In this document: piece by piece, positions 8,600 through 16,728 of the stretch
How positions within the stretch are numbered: the stretch's first letter is position 1
Layout of the letters: each line of letters opens with the position of its first letter
Assembly: GCA_041394265.1 (NCBI GenBank)
Contig: JAWKIO010000005.1
Span: 4,898,001 to 4,962,000, forward strand
Length of the DNA: 64,000 bases
Source of the DNA: Acidimicrobiales bacterium
Lineage (GTDB): Bacteria > Actinomycetota > Acidimicrobiia > Acidimicrobiales > SZUA-35
Direction: 5' to 3'
Position numbers and translations under genes: made by a program
The notes under the pieces: generated by a model
Databases searched by the model: none
What the model was told of the DNA's origin: nothing
Seen by the model: only the letters and a program-made list of their open reading frames with translations

Positions 8600-9592
8600 T
8601 CAGACGGCGGCGGGTGAGGCGGCGGCGGTGGCCGCCTGGTCCTCGGCGAGGACGGCGCCGAGGCCCTCGGCCGGGCCACGGCCGTCGCCGAGGTTCGGGA
8701 TCATCCGTAGCGGGACGTTGTTCCGCGCTGCGGAGTGGGTGATGTGATCGACCAATCGGTCGCCGTCGACCATCCGGTCGTCGTCGGCGTCATCGTGCAC
8801 GAGGAGTGTCGCCACTCCCCCTCGGCGCACCGCATCGAGGACCGGCGGGCCTTCGACCACTCGGCCGGCATCGCGGGCCGCTCGGAACTGCGCCAGTTCG
8901 AGGGTGAGCGTCTCAGCCGCCCGTGATTGTGCATCGCGAACGATCTGGTCGGAGATGTCGACGAGCTGATCATCGAGATCGTCGGTGGCATAGTGCTGCA
9001 CCCAGGCATGGGGAAACGCATCGCTGAAGTTCGCTGCATATCGCTCGAGCTGGTCGCCGGTCCCGACGAGGGCCAGCAGCGTCGGTTCGACGAACCCCAA
9101 CTGTTCGATCGCCGTGTGCACGGATTGGCTGACCGCTACCGGCCCGACAGCATCGTGGGCGCCGCCGCCCGGAACGTCGACCGACCCGAAGGAGGTGACG
9201 CCGAACATGTCGTCCTCGATCGTCACCACGGCGTGAGGCGAGCTGAATTGGGAGTATTCGACGAGCGTGCCGAGCGACAGGACCTCACCGCTGCGGGCAA
9301 CGTCATGTCGAAGCGGCTCTTCGATCGAGAACGTCACGACGGGTCCGTCGTCAGCGGCGAAAATCGCTCGGCTGGCGAGCAGTTCGGTCGTATCGATGGC
9401 ATCGAGGATGCGGTGAAGGTTGGGAGCGCCCGCTGCGTCGAGGGCGAGATGGGCTCGCTCCCGCGGCTGGGGTCCACCGTTCAGGTAGAGCGAGGTGAAC
9501 GGCGGTCGACGGCGAGCCAGTTCGGTGACATCCACCCCGGCGATGAACATCGAGCTGGTCGAGGGGGTGGGGATAGTGACGTGGTCGGACAT
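8600..9592 (-). CDS. baeRF family (Rv2629 / eRF1 domain-like) protein
   Basis: The 330-residue protein resembles the bacterial archaeo-eukaryotic release-factor-like families (baeRF), such as mycobacterial Rv2629. It has an N-terminal Vms1/eRF1-fold region (PPFTSLYLNGGP, then repeated beta-alpha units), a middle VQHYATDDLDDQ segment and a C-terminal domain-3-like region (GGVATLLVHDDADD, NLGDGRGPAEGLGAVL). Members are thought to act in translation quality control or hibernation under stress. The biochemical role here is unproven, and no GGQ motif is present. A SigF-type promoter lies just upstream, with the ATG 9 nt after its -10 element and no Shine-Dalgarno, suggesting a leaderless mRNA. Confidence 0.65.
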   Translation of the reverse strand: MSDHVTIPTPSTSSMFIAGVDVTELARRRPPFTSLYLNGGPQPRERAHLALDAAGAPNLHRILDAIDTTELLASRAIFAADDGPVVTFSIEEPLRHDVARSGEVLSLGTLVEYSQFSSPHAVVTIEDDMFGVTSFGSVDVPGGGAHDAVGPVAVSQSVHTAIEQLGFVEPTLLALVGTGDQLERYAANFSDAFPHAWVQHYATDDLDDQLVDISDQIVRDAQSRAAETLTLELAQFRAARDAGRVVEGPPVLDAVRRGGVATLLVHDDADDDRMVDGDRLVDHITHSAARNNVPLRMIPNLGDGRGPAEGLGAVLAEDQAATAAASPAAV

Positions 9593-9601
9593 GACGAGGG
9601 G

Positions 9602-9627
9602 CTACCCGCCACTCCCCTGTCACAAAC
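9602..9627 (-). promoter_or_regulatory. SigB/SigF-type promoter of the baeRF gene
   Basis: On the minus strand, GTTT (9627-9624), a 16-nt spacer and GGGTAG (9607-9602) match the actinobacterial SigF/SigB consensus GTTT-N15/17-GGGTAT with one mismatch. Exactly 9 nt separate the -10 element from the ATG at 9592, so transcription would begin at or next to the start codon. Confidence 0.65.
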
Positions 9628-9681
9628 GTCGCCGACGGCCAGATCCGAGCGTTGGCCGATGGGGATCAGGGCCGATCGGGA

Positions 9682-9978
9682 TCAGTGGCCGGACGGCGGA
9701 GCGGCGGCAGCCGCTTCCTCTTCCGACATCACCTCGGGAGGGATGGGCATCTCCATCTCGACCGGCTTCAACACCTGGACACCGCAGATGTCGTGTGCAT
9801 GGCCGGACAGGGTGACTCGTCGATCGGCACTCGAGAACTGGGTCTTGCCGTCGAACAGCGTCTCGATGATCCCGATCTGGAACCAACCCTCGGTGGCGTC
9901 GGGAACGCGGTTCACGACATCGCCGCACACGGCGTCCTGCATTCGCATCCTGGCCACTTGCACGATATTGCGATTCAT
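9682..9978 (-). CDS. Hypothetical protein (98 aa)
   Basis: I do not recognise this protein. It has 98 residues with a compact mixed alpha/beta look (MNRNIVQVARMRMQDAV, GWFQIGIIETLFDGK, VTLSGHAHDICGVQVLKPVE) and a short Glu/Ala-rich tail ending PPSGH. Two cysteines occur, one near the start (AVCGD) and one in the middle (DICG). It is divergent from the AAA ATPase gene, with 179 bp between the starts, and 54 bp separate its stop from the baeRF promoter element downstream. Codon usage and GC at third positions look genuine. Confidence 0.55.
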   Translation of the reverse strand: MNRNIVQVARMRMQDAVCGDVVNRVPDATEGWFQIGIIETLFDGKTQFSSADRRVTLSGHAHDICGVQVLKPVEMEMPIPPEVMSEEEAAAAAPPSGH

Positions 9979-10157
9979 CGAAGGTCCTCTGCCGAGACCG
10001 CGGGTTCCGGGTGCGCGGTCGCTCCCCCATTCTCGGACGACTCGGTGCGCGACCTGAGGAGAATCTTTCGACTGTTCGAGCAGGTCAGGTGGGTCATCGG
10101 AACCATGTTGCGACAGATCGGTCAGGACTGGCCCGAAACCGCCGATGTTCTCCTCAT

Positions 10158-11726
10158 ATGGACGCCCTGGATTCCACCATGCTGACGGCGCGGCCGGCCG
10201 CCCGGGTCGACGACCTCGGGATCCCCCGCGGTCTCGTCGAAGACCTGTTCGCTCGCCGGGTGTTCGTCGAGCGGGAGACGACGATTCACAATGTCTCGTT
10301 CGGCCTCGGCATCACCATGCCGGTCGCCAAGGAGATCGCCGATGCCCTTCGAGACAAGAAGATCATCGAGTACTACGGCATGGAGGGCCGTGACTACCGG
10401 ATCGGCCTGAGCGACACGGGCTACCGCACCACCAGCGAGCGGATGGTCGGTGCCAGCTATGCCGGCAGCCTGCCGGTGTCCTTGGCCACCTATACCGAGA
10501 CGATCCTCCGTCAGAAGTCCGACGTGACCATCAATCGCGAGACGATTCGGGCCGCCTTCGGCGACCTCGTCGTGGCCGACGAAATGCTCGACCAGCTCGG
10601 TCCGGCCTTCCTGAGCGATGGCGCCATCTTCTTGTACGGGCCTCCCGGGACCGGCAAGACCAGCCTCGCCGAGCGGATGATCCGACTCCACACCGACGCC
10701 GTGCTCGTGCCTCGGGCGGTCGAGGTCGACGGGTCGATCATCACCGTCTACGACCCAGCGACCCACAAGGCGGTCGACCCTCAGCCACCCGGTCTCGATC
10801 AGCGCTGGGTGCTGTGCAATCGGCCGCTCGTGCTCGTCGGCGGTGAACTCAACGCCCGCATGCTCGATCTCGAGTACGACTCGATCTCGGGCGCCTACAA
10901 GGCGCCGATCCAGATGCAGGCCAACAATGGCATCCTCGTCGTCGACGACTTCGGACGCCAACAGCTCCTTCCGACCGAGCTGCTCAACCGGTGGATCGTG
11001 CCGCTCTCTCGCGGCATCGACTTCCTCCGGCTCGTCAACGGCTCCAAGTTCACGGTGCCGTTCGAACTGAAGCTCGTGGCATCGACGAACCTCGATCCGC
11101 ATGAGCTCGGTGATGAGGCGTTCCTCCGACGGCTCCGCAACAAGGTCTACGTCGGCGCAGTGACCGAGACGGCGTTCAACTGGATCCTCGTGCGGGCTGC
11201 CAAGGCCAAGAACATCAATGTCAACGCGGAGGCGGCGCACCACCTTCGCCGGGTATCGGAGCACTTCATCGGCGAGCTTCGCCCCTACGTCGCAATCGAC
11301 TTCCTCGATCTGATGACGGGCATCGCCGAGTACGAGGGACTCCCCCGCGCCCTCGACATCAAGATGATCGACCGGGTCGCCCAAATCTACTTCGTGACCA
11401 GCGGCGACGAAGGCCCGCCGCCGGCTGCGGCGGCGCAACAGATGAGCGCCCCGCCTGCTCAGCCGGGCCCGCCGATGGACGCGAACGCCCAGCAGCAAGC
11501 GGCCATGCGAGCGCTCGCAGCACAGCAGCTGAACCAGCAGCAGGCCACGGCGGCACCAGCAGCCGCGCCGTCATCAGCACAGCACGCAGACGTATCGCAA
11601 ACGCCCGCTCAGCCGGCACCCGTCCAACAACCACCGGTGCAGCACGCGCCGCAGGCCTACGCCGCTCCCCCGGCCGACCAGCGCTCGCAGCCGGCGCAGG
11701 TCTACTCCCAGCAAGCCGGCGTCTGA
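10158..11726 (+). CDS. AAA+ ATPase with Gln/Pro/Ala-rich C-terminal tail
   Basis: This 522-residue ATPase has a helical winged-helix-like region over about residues 1-100. An AAA+ core follows, with Walker A GPPGTGKT at 161-168, Walker B GILVVDDFG near 260 and an arginine-rich sensor region FLRRLRNKVYVG. After about residue 410 it has a low-complexity tail of Gln, Ala and Pro (QQQAAMRALAAQQ and similar). It resembles predicted chaperone-type ATPases of unknown substrate, sometimes annotated COG0714/MoxR-like. I chose ATG 10158 because the upstream frame looks non-coding. No obvious partner gene sits beside it. Confidence 0.75.
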   Translation: MDALDSTMLTARPAARVDDLGIPRGLVEDLFARRVFVERETTIHNVSFGLGITMPVAKEIADALRDKKIIEYYGMEGRDYRIGLSDTGYRTTSERMVGASYAGSLPVSLATYTETILRQKSDVTINRETIRAAFGDLVVADEMLDQLGPAFLSDGAIFLYGPPGTGKTSLAERMIRLHTDAVLVPRAVEVDGSIITVYDPATHKAVDPQPPGLDQRWVLCNRPLVLVGGELNARMLDLEYDSISGAYKAPIQMQANNGILVVDDFGRQQLLPTELLNRWIVPLSRGIDFLRLVNGSKFTVPFELKLVASTNLDPHELGDEAFLRRLRNKVYVGAVTETAFNWILVRAAKAKNINVNAEAAHHLRRVSEHFIGELRPYVAIDFLDLMTGIAEYEGLPRALDIKMIDRVAQIYFVTSGDEGPPPAAAAQQMSAPPAQPGPPMDANAQQQAAMRALAAQQLNQQQATAAPAAAPSSAQHADVSQTPAQPAPVQQPPVQHAPQAYAAPPADQRSQPAQVYSQQAGV

Positions 11727-11749
11727 GCCAGCGAAGCCGCTGATCGAGA

Positions 11750-11776
11750 TGGTGGTCTTCCCTCCGTTGACCACCA
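11750..11776. terminator. Possible terminator hairpin between convergent genes
   Basis: TGGTGGTC (11750-11757) and GACCACCA (11769-11776) form a perfect 8-bp stem with an 11-nt loop, 23 bp after the AAA ATPase stop and 18 bp before the stop of the convergent 57-residue gene. No U-tract follows on either strand, so it would be a weak or bidirectional terminator. Confidence 0.4.
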
Positions 11777-11794
11777 CCCCGATCTGCGGGTTCG

Positions 11795-11968
11795 TCACGC
11801 CTCGGCGGCGTTCTTCGTCTTCGTCGTCAAGACCTCGACCAACTCCTCGGCCGTGGTGAACACCTGCGACTCACCGGTCGCCGAATCCTCCACGGTGCCT
11901 CGGAGACCCTCCGGCCAGGTCTGGCCCGGTTGAGGAATCTTGACGACGAACACCTTCACGACGCCCAT
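11795..11968 (-). CDS. Small conserved-looking protein (57 aa) downstream of the BTAD regulator
   Basis: The open frame encodes 57 residues beginning MGVVKVFVVKIPQPGQ and containing GTVEDSATGESQVFTTAEEL. This reads as a compact beta-hairpin plus helix with a basic end (TTKTKNAAEA). It lies on the same strand as, and 59 bp after, the BTAD regulator, so the two may be co-transcribed. I do not recognise a family. The pattern of a small protein beside a large BTAD transcription factor suggests a regulatory partner, which is inference only. Confidence 0.5.
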   Translation of the reverse strand: MGVVKVFVVKIPQPGQTWPEGLRGTVEDSATGESQVFTTAEELVEVLTTKTKNAAEA

Positions 11969-12027
11969 CTTGCACGGCCGTGTTCAAGTGATGTTCGAGT
12001 CGAGTTCGAGCGGCCCAATCCGCACGC

Positions 12028-15000
12028 TCATAGCGAGGGGAATGCCGCCGCTTCGATCCCGAGTTCTGCCATCTGCCCTGCGTAGCGACGGTACGCGCGA
12101 CGAGCTTCGCCGTGGCGACGGCTCGCCGTCAGCAGTCGCACCACCCCGAGATGCGCTTCTTCGTCGTAGGGATCGGACTCGATGATCCGCAGCCACTGAC
12201 TCGTCGCCCGCTCGAGGTCGCCGTCGCCTTCGTAGAGTCGGGCCAGGTGGCGCGAGAGGTCGAGGAACCGAAGCCGACACAGCTCACGCATGGCCACCGA
12301 CCACTCCTCGTAGAGGTCGTCCTCGAGGAACTGTCCCCGGTACAGCCCGCTGGCGCGCTCCATCTCGGCCCGGGCCAGCACCAGATCGCCGCCACGCCGC
12401 AGCTGCTCGGCCTCGTCGGTGAGCGCCAGGAAGTCGGCGACATCCAGCTGCAGATTCTCGGTTCGCAGTGCCACGGTGTTGGCGTCGGCAGTGAGATAGT
12501 GATCGGACGCCTCCCGCTTCTCGGGGTCGAGAACGGCTCGGGCGGTGCTCAGCGCCACCGAGAACCGCCGCTGCGACTTGGCCGGCGGCTCGTCGGGCCA
12601 CAGCATCTCGATCATCTGGTCACGCGGCATCCGCGCCGGTCGGCGTGCCAACAGCATCTTGAACAGGTCCCGGGCCTTCTTCGACTGCCAGCTGGCGATC
12701 CCGATGTCCTCCCCATCGCGGGTGACGACGAAGCTCCCCATCGTGCGGACCTCGAGCCCGTGCCGCACCGCCTGCGCCAGCTCGCGGTGGAGCAACTCGG
12801 CATCGGCGGCCAGCCCGCGAGCACCGATGCGTTCGGCCCGGAGCTGCGCCGACCGAGTGAGGGCGCTCCCCTGCTCCGGAACAGCCCTCGCCTTCACCAG
12901 CATCGCCCGGCACTCCCCGACCGCGTTGCCGATCTCGCGCCAGATGGTCAGTGCCCGGTCGGCGCACACCGGATCGGGCGGATCGCTGGCGAGCGCCTGC
13001 ATCTCGTAGGCCAGTGCCAGCCCCGGCCGGTCTCGGCGGACGGCGGCGATATCGGCAGCGGCCCGGGCGTCGGCGGCGGCACGCTCGCGATTCCCCTCCG
13101 CCAGTGCCACCATCGACGACACCGACAGCGCCTGGGGATGGTCCAGCGAGGCCTCGCCCTGGAGTGCCCGATCGATCAACCCCCGGGCGGCAGCGACGCC
13201 GCCGGCTTCGGTTTCGCGATCGATCAGTGCCAAGCGGGTCAAGCCGACGAGCGAGGGAACGATGGCCTGTAGGTCGCCCTCAGGCTCGGCCATGGCCAGC
13301 GCTTCGGTCAGCGACGCGCGAGCTTGACGGGTCTCTCCTCGATCGAACTGCACGAATCCGAGTTCGAGGAGGGCATACGCCGCCTCGAGCGAGCCGATAC
13401 GGGTCGCCACCTCGAGCGCGCTGCGCAGATCCCGTAACGCGTCGTCGAGTCGCCCCATCGCGTGGTACGCCTCGCCCCGGTTGACCAGACCGATCGTCAG
13501 CATCGTCCCGAAGCCGCTCGTCTCGCCCAGGTCGATGGCTTGATCGAGTTCGATCAGCGCCTCCGCGTACAGCCCCTCTTCGATGAATCGCGAACCGCGA
13601 TTCGAACGGATCCGCATGATCGCCATGACGTCGCCTGCCCGCTTGGCGTGGTCGAGCGCCCGAAGGTAGTGGAGGTCGTTGGCCGAGCGATCCGAGCGGA
13701 GCGCCGCCAGCATGGCCATCACGGTGTGGGCCGTCGCGAGCGCCTCGTCGTTGCGGCTCTCGCTGGCGGCGGCGAACGCGAGCTCGGCCTTCTCCGCGCA
13801 CGCGTCGACCTCGTTTCGCAGCCACAGCGCCGACGACCACCACGCCCAGACCCGAGCGTCGGCCGCCCGGTCGCCCTGGCCGAGCACTGCGCGCTCGCAG
13901 ACGGCGATCGCCGGGCCGATCTCACCCCGCAAATAGCGGATCTGGGCCAACCTCGCTCCCAGCCGTGCGGGGAGCGACCCGGTGAGTCGCTCGCAGCGCT
14001 CGAAGGCCTCGAGCGCACGATCCCAGTCCCCACGACGAAACGACACCCGTCCGATGGTTTCGGCGATCACCGGATCGTCGGAGGTGCCGAGATGGTCGAG
14101 GACCCGCTGGAGGCGCTCGGGATCGGCTCGTGCGACCAGTTCCTCACCGTGGTCGACGACGAAGGCCACGAGGTCGGCCGGCTCCCCGATCCCCAGTCGA
14201 TCGGACCACACCACGAGGGCATCGTCGACGTGCCCACTCGCGACGTATGCGTCGGCAAGCACCTTCGGATCGACGTCGATGCTCGCCGGCGACATGCCAA
14301 ATACCGTCGCCGCGAGCTTGGTCGAACGGAACCATCCGTGCTCTTCGGGATCGGAGGTCAGGAACAGACCGGTTTCGGAGAGACGCGCCAGCACGTCGGC
14401 CGTCGTCGAGCCAAGTCCCACCGCCTCACAGAACCGATGATTGAGGCGAGGCACCGATTCGGCGACGTGCAGGACCTGTCGGCTGAGGTCGTCGAGTTGG
14501 GCAAGTCCCTCCTCGATCAACAGGTCGGCGAGCGGGCTGCCCGGTTGGTCGAGCGAGTCGATGCGGACCTGCCAGTGCTCGGGCGCCGACCGTTGGAGCG
14601 AGTTCACCACGAGCTCGACGGCGAGCGGCCAACCGTTCGTGAGGCGATGCAGGCGCTCGGCCTGCTCGGCGGCGGCATCGCCCACACGCTCGATCAGGTC
14701 GTGACGGAGTTCGTCGAGTGTGTAGGCGAGGTCACGAGGCGTGATCTCGCCCAGTCGTCCCTCGGCTCGCAGTCGAGCGACACGCAGGTCGGCCGCCGTT
14801 CGGGTGGCCACGGCGAGATGCAATTCGCCAGGGGCCTGACGAGCCAGCGAGAGCACGAGCGCCGGCACCCCGGGCGGGAGTTCCTCCAGATCGTCGATGA
14901 TGAGGAGCAGGGGCTGGGACACCGTGTCGTCGAGCGCTCCCCGAACGGCGGAGGCGACCAGCTCGGCGAGATCAGAAGCCACGGCGTCGGCGTCGGGTCC

Positions 15001-15264
15001 GCGGCCGCTGGTGGTGTCGAGCACCGGAGGGAGCTGGACCCCGGGGTGGCGCAGGGCCACGGTTTCGAGCAAGCGACGACCGAAGGCGATCGGCGTCGGA
15101 TCGAGGCCGCTCCTTCGGACCGGCAGCACCCGGTGGCCGTCGGTCCATGAGGCGAGGAGGGTGGACTTGCCCCAGCCCGAGCCGCCCGTGACGAGAGTCA
15201 GCGGGACCGTGAAGGCGTCCTCGAGCAGCCCGACCAGGCGCTCACCGTGCGTGGGCGGCGTCAT
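12028..15264 (-). CDS. BTAD / MalT-type ATP-dependent transcriptional regulator (1078 aa)
   Basis: This is a large signal-transducing ATPase regulator. The N-terminus has a STAND-type nucleotide site with Walker A GGSGWGKS at 27-34 and Walker B LLLIIDDLEELP. A winged helical section is followed by about 400 residues of TPR-like helical repeats (residues 380-780). An OmpR/PhoB-like DNA-binding domain lies near 840-930 (VRTMGSFVVTRDG, SKKARDLFKMLLARRP, MLWPDEPP). The C-terminal bacterial transcriptional activation (BTAD) TPR domain covers the last 130 residues. The family controls secondary metabolism or sugar use. The inducer and targets here are unknown. A 57-residue gene follows. Confidence 0.9.
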   Translation of the reverse strand: MTPPTHGERLVGLLEDAFTVPLTLVTGGSGWGKSTLLASWTDGHRVLPVRRSGLDPTPIAFGRRLLETVALRHPGVQLPPVLDTTSGRGPDADAVASDLAELVASAVRGALDDTVSQPLLLIIDDLEELPPGVPALVLSLARQAPGELHLAVATRTAADLRVARLRAEGRLGEITPRDLAYTLDELRHDLIERVGDAAAEQAERLHRLTNGWPLAVELVVNSLQRSAPEHWQVRIDSLDQPGSPLADLLIEEGLAQLDDLSRQVLHVAESVPRLNHRFCEAVGLGSTTADVLARLSETGLFLTSDPEEHGWFRSTKLAATVFGMSPASIDVDPKVLADAYVASGHVDDALVVWSDRLGIGEPADLVAFVVDHGEELVARADPERLQRVLDHLGTSDDPVIAETIGRVSFRRGDWDRALEAFERCERLTGSLPARLGARLAQIRYLRGEIGPAIAVCERAVLGQGDRAADARVWAWWSSALWLRNEVDACAEKAELAFAAASESRNDEALATAHTVMAMLAALRSDRSANDLHYLRALDHAKRAGDVMAIMRIRSNRGSRFIEEGLYAEALIELDQAIDLGETSGFGTMLTIGLVNRGEAYHAMGRLDDALRDLRSALEVATRIGSLEAAYALLELGFVQFDRGETRQARASLTEALAMAEPEGDLQAIVPSLVGLTRLALIDRETEAGGVAAARGLIDRALQGEASLDHPQALSVSSMVALAEGNRERAAADARAAADIAAVRRDRPGLALAYEMQALASDPPDPVCADRALTIWREIGNAVGECRAMLVKARAVPEQGSALTRSAQLRAERIGARGLAADAELLHRELAQAVRHGLEVRTMGSFVVTRDGEDIGIASWQSKKARDLFKMLLARRPARMPRDQMIEMLWPDEPPAKSQRRFSVALSTARAVLDPEKREASDHYLTADANTVALRTENLQLDVADFLALTDEAEQLRRGGDLVLARAEMERASGLYRGQFLEDDLYEEWSVAMRELCRLRFLDLSRHLARLYEGDGDLERATSQWLRIIESDPYDEEAHLGVVRLLTASRRHGEARRAYRRYAGQMAELGIEAAAFPSL

Positions 15265-15355
15265 CCCACGTAGTGTGGCCGGTCATCACAGGGTTTGTCG
15301 CCTCGGAGCAGCGGTTCACTCGTGGCAACTTGAGCGGTGGGTCACCCAGCGGCGC

Positions 15356-15544
15356 TCACGACGCCCGTGAGAGCGCCGCCGCTCGATGCCCGGCCTCGGT
15401 ACCCCGAGCGAGCACGACGAGTTCGCCGCAGTTGCGACAGCGGCGGAGTTCGGCACCATCGACGACGCCGGCGGGAGCAAAGTGGCGGTGATCGGTGGTG
15501 CTCGCATTCATCGAACACGACGGACAAGACAAACGGTGGTGCAT
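15356..15544 (-). CDS. Small zinc-ribbon protein (62 aa)
   Basis: The 62-residue product carries LSCPSCS near the N-terminus and RRCRNCGELVVLARG about 30 residues later, so four cysteines in CxxC pairs can bind one zinc as a rubredoxin-like ribbon. The start at 15544 is backed by a purine-rich GAAGGAAGGG 5 nt upstream. Longer upstream frames look non-coding. It lies between the divergent BTAD gene and the recombinase gene. No specific role is known. Confidence 0.6.
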   Translation of the reverse strand: MHHRLSCPSCSMNASTTDHRHFAPAGVVDGAELRRCRNCGELVVLARGTEAGHRAAALSRAS

Positions 15545-15639
15545 CGGACCCTTCCTTCTCGGACATCTATCGGCCGGTCGAGGGGTGGTATGAGCCGAAC
15601 GGCCCAATCCGGCGTGACCACCCCACTACGGTGGAACGG

Positions 15640-16647
15640 GTGTCCGATCCGCTCCCGGCGCTCATCGACGAGTTCTTCCTCGCTCGGCGCCCGAAGAAAC
15701 ATTCCGCTCACACACTCGCCGCCTATCGACGAGACTTCGACGCGATCCTCGTGCAGCTCGCCGAGGTGACCCAGCGCCCCATGGCCGAGCTGCGGGTCGA
15801 AGACCTCGACATCCGCACCCTGCGGCGGGCGTTCGCCGGCATCAGTCATCAATCGGAATCGACCGTGTCGAGAACATGGTCGACCTGGAACCAGCTGTAC
15901 ACCTTCCTTGTCGCCGAGGGTGTCGTTCCCGGCAACCCCATGGCCGCCATCGAGAAACCACGCGTTCCGAAGAGCCGGCCCAAGGCCATCGTCGGCGACG
16001 ACAGCATCCACCTCCTGCTGACGGCGGCGGCCACCGGGCGCAAGACGGCTCGCGACCCCTGGCCCGAACGCGACCTCGCGCTGATCGTCACCCTCATCAC
16101 CGGCGGACTCCGGCTCGCCGAGATCCTCGACCTCACCATGCGGTCGATCGACGGTCCGCCGGGCGAGCGGGTGCTGGCCGTGCGAGGCAAGGGCAACAAG
16201 GAGCGGACCGTCCCACTCGAAGCCGAGGTCGAAGCGGTCATCCACCACTACCTCGAGACGCGACTCCGACGATTCCCCGGTCGGATCCCGGTCGATGCCG
16301 CCCTGTTCGTCGACACCAAGGGACGCCCGATGCAACGAGGAGGGCTGCAGTACCTCGTCGATCGGCTGTATCGAGAAGCCGGCATCCGATCCCGCGTCCC
16401 GAGGGGCGCGCTCGTGCATGCGCTGCGCCACACGTTTGCCACCAATCTCGCCAGGAACGGGGCATCGGGGACCGAGCTGCAACGGCTGCTCGGTCACGAG
16501 TCGCTCGCCACCACGCAGCGCTACGTCGATGCGACGGCTCGCGAGGTGCGGGCAGCGGCCAGGAGCAACGACGCCTATCGCGCACTGAGCGAGGTGACCG
16601 CCACCGTCGCCGCTGCCACGCCGGAGGGCTCTACCGAGGGCGACTGA
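15640..16647 (+). CDS. Tyrosine recombinase, XerC/XerD-like
   Basis: This 335-residue recombinase starts at GTG 15640, where homology begins. It has a SAM-like core-binding domain (residues 1-105, HTLAAYRRDFDAIL) and a catalytic domain with the full residue set: R158 (GGLRLAEIL), K184 in GKGNKERTVP, H260 and R263 in HALRHTFATNL, H286 in LLGHESLATT and nucleophile Y295. Chromosomal XerC/XerD resolve dimers at dif. No dif-like site or other mobile gene lies nearby, so I regard it as a chromosomal Xer-type recombinase rather than evidence of an integrated element. Confidence 0.85.
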   Translation: MSDPLPALIDEFFLARRPKKHSAHTLAAYRRDFDAILVQLAEVTQRPMAELRVEDLDIRTLRRAFAGISHQSESTVSRTWSTWNQLYTFLVAEGVVPGNPMAAIEKPRVPKSRPKAIVGDDSIHLLLTAAATGRKTARDPWPERDLALIVTLITGGLRLAEILDLTMRSIDGPPGERVLAVRGKGNKERTVPLEAEVEAVIHHYLETRLRRFPGRIPVDAALFVDTKGRPMQRGGLQYLVDRLYREAGIRSRVPRGALVHALRHTFATNLARNGASGTELQRLLGHESLATTQRYVDATAREVRAAARSNDAYRALSEVTATVAAATPEGSTEGD

Positions 16648-16728
16648 CGATAGCGTGGTCGGCGTGCGTGTCACTGTGGCGCGCCGGTGGCGCCGCTATG
16701 CGCCCACATCGAACGTAGGAGCGCCACG

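Noticed and set aside
8521..8600. SAM riboswitch before metA
   Set aside because: The 79-nt leader is short and lacks any recognisable SAM-I, SAM-II or SAM-IV core.
15640..16647. Integrase marking a mobile element
   Set aside because: No attachment-site repeats, tRNA, phage or plasmid genes flank it; Xer-type chromosomal recombinase is simpler.
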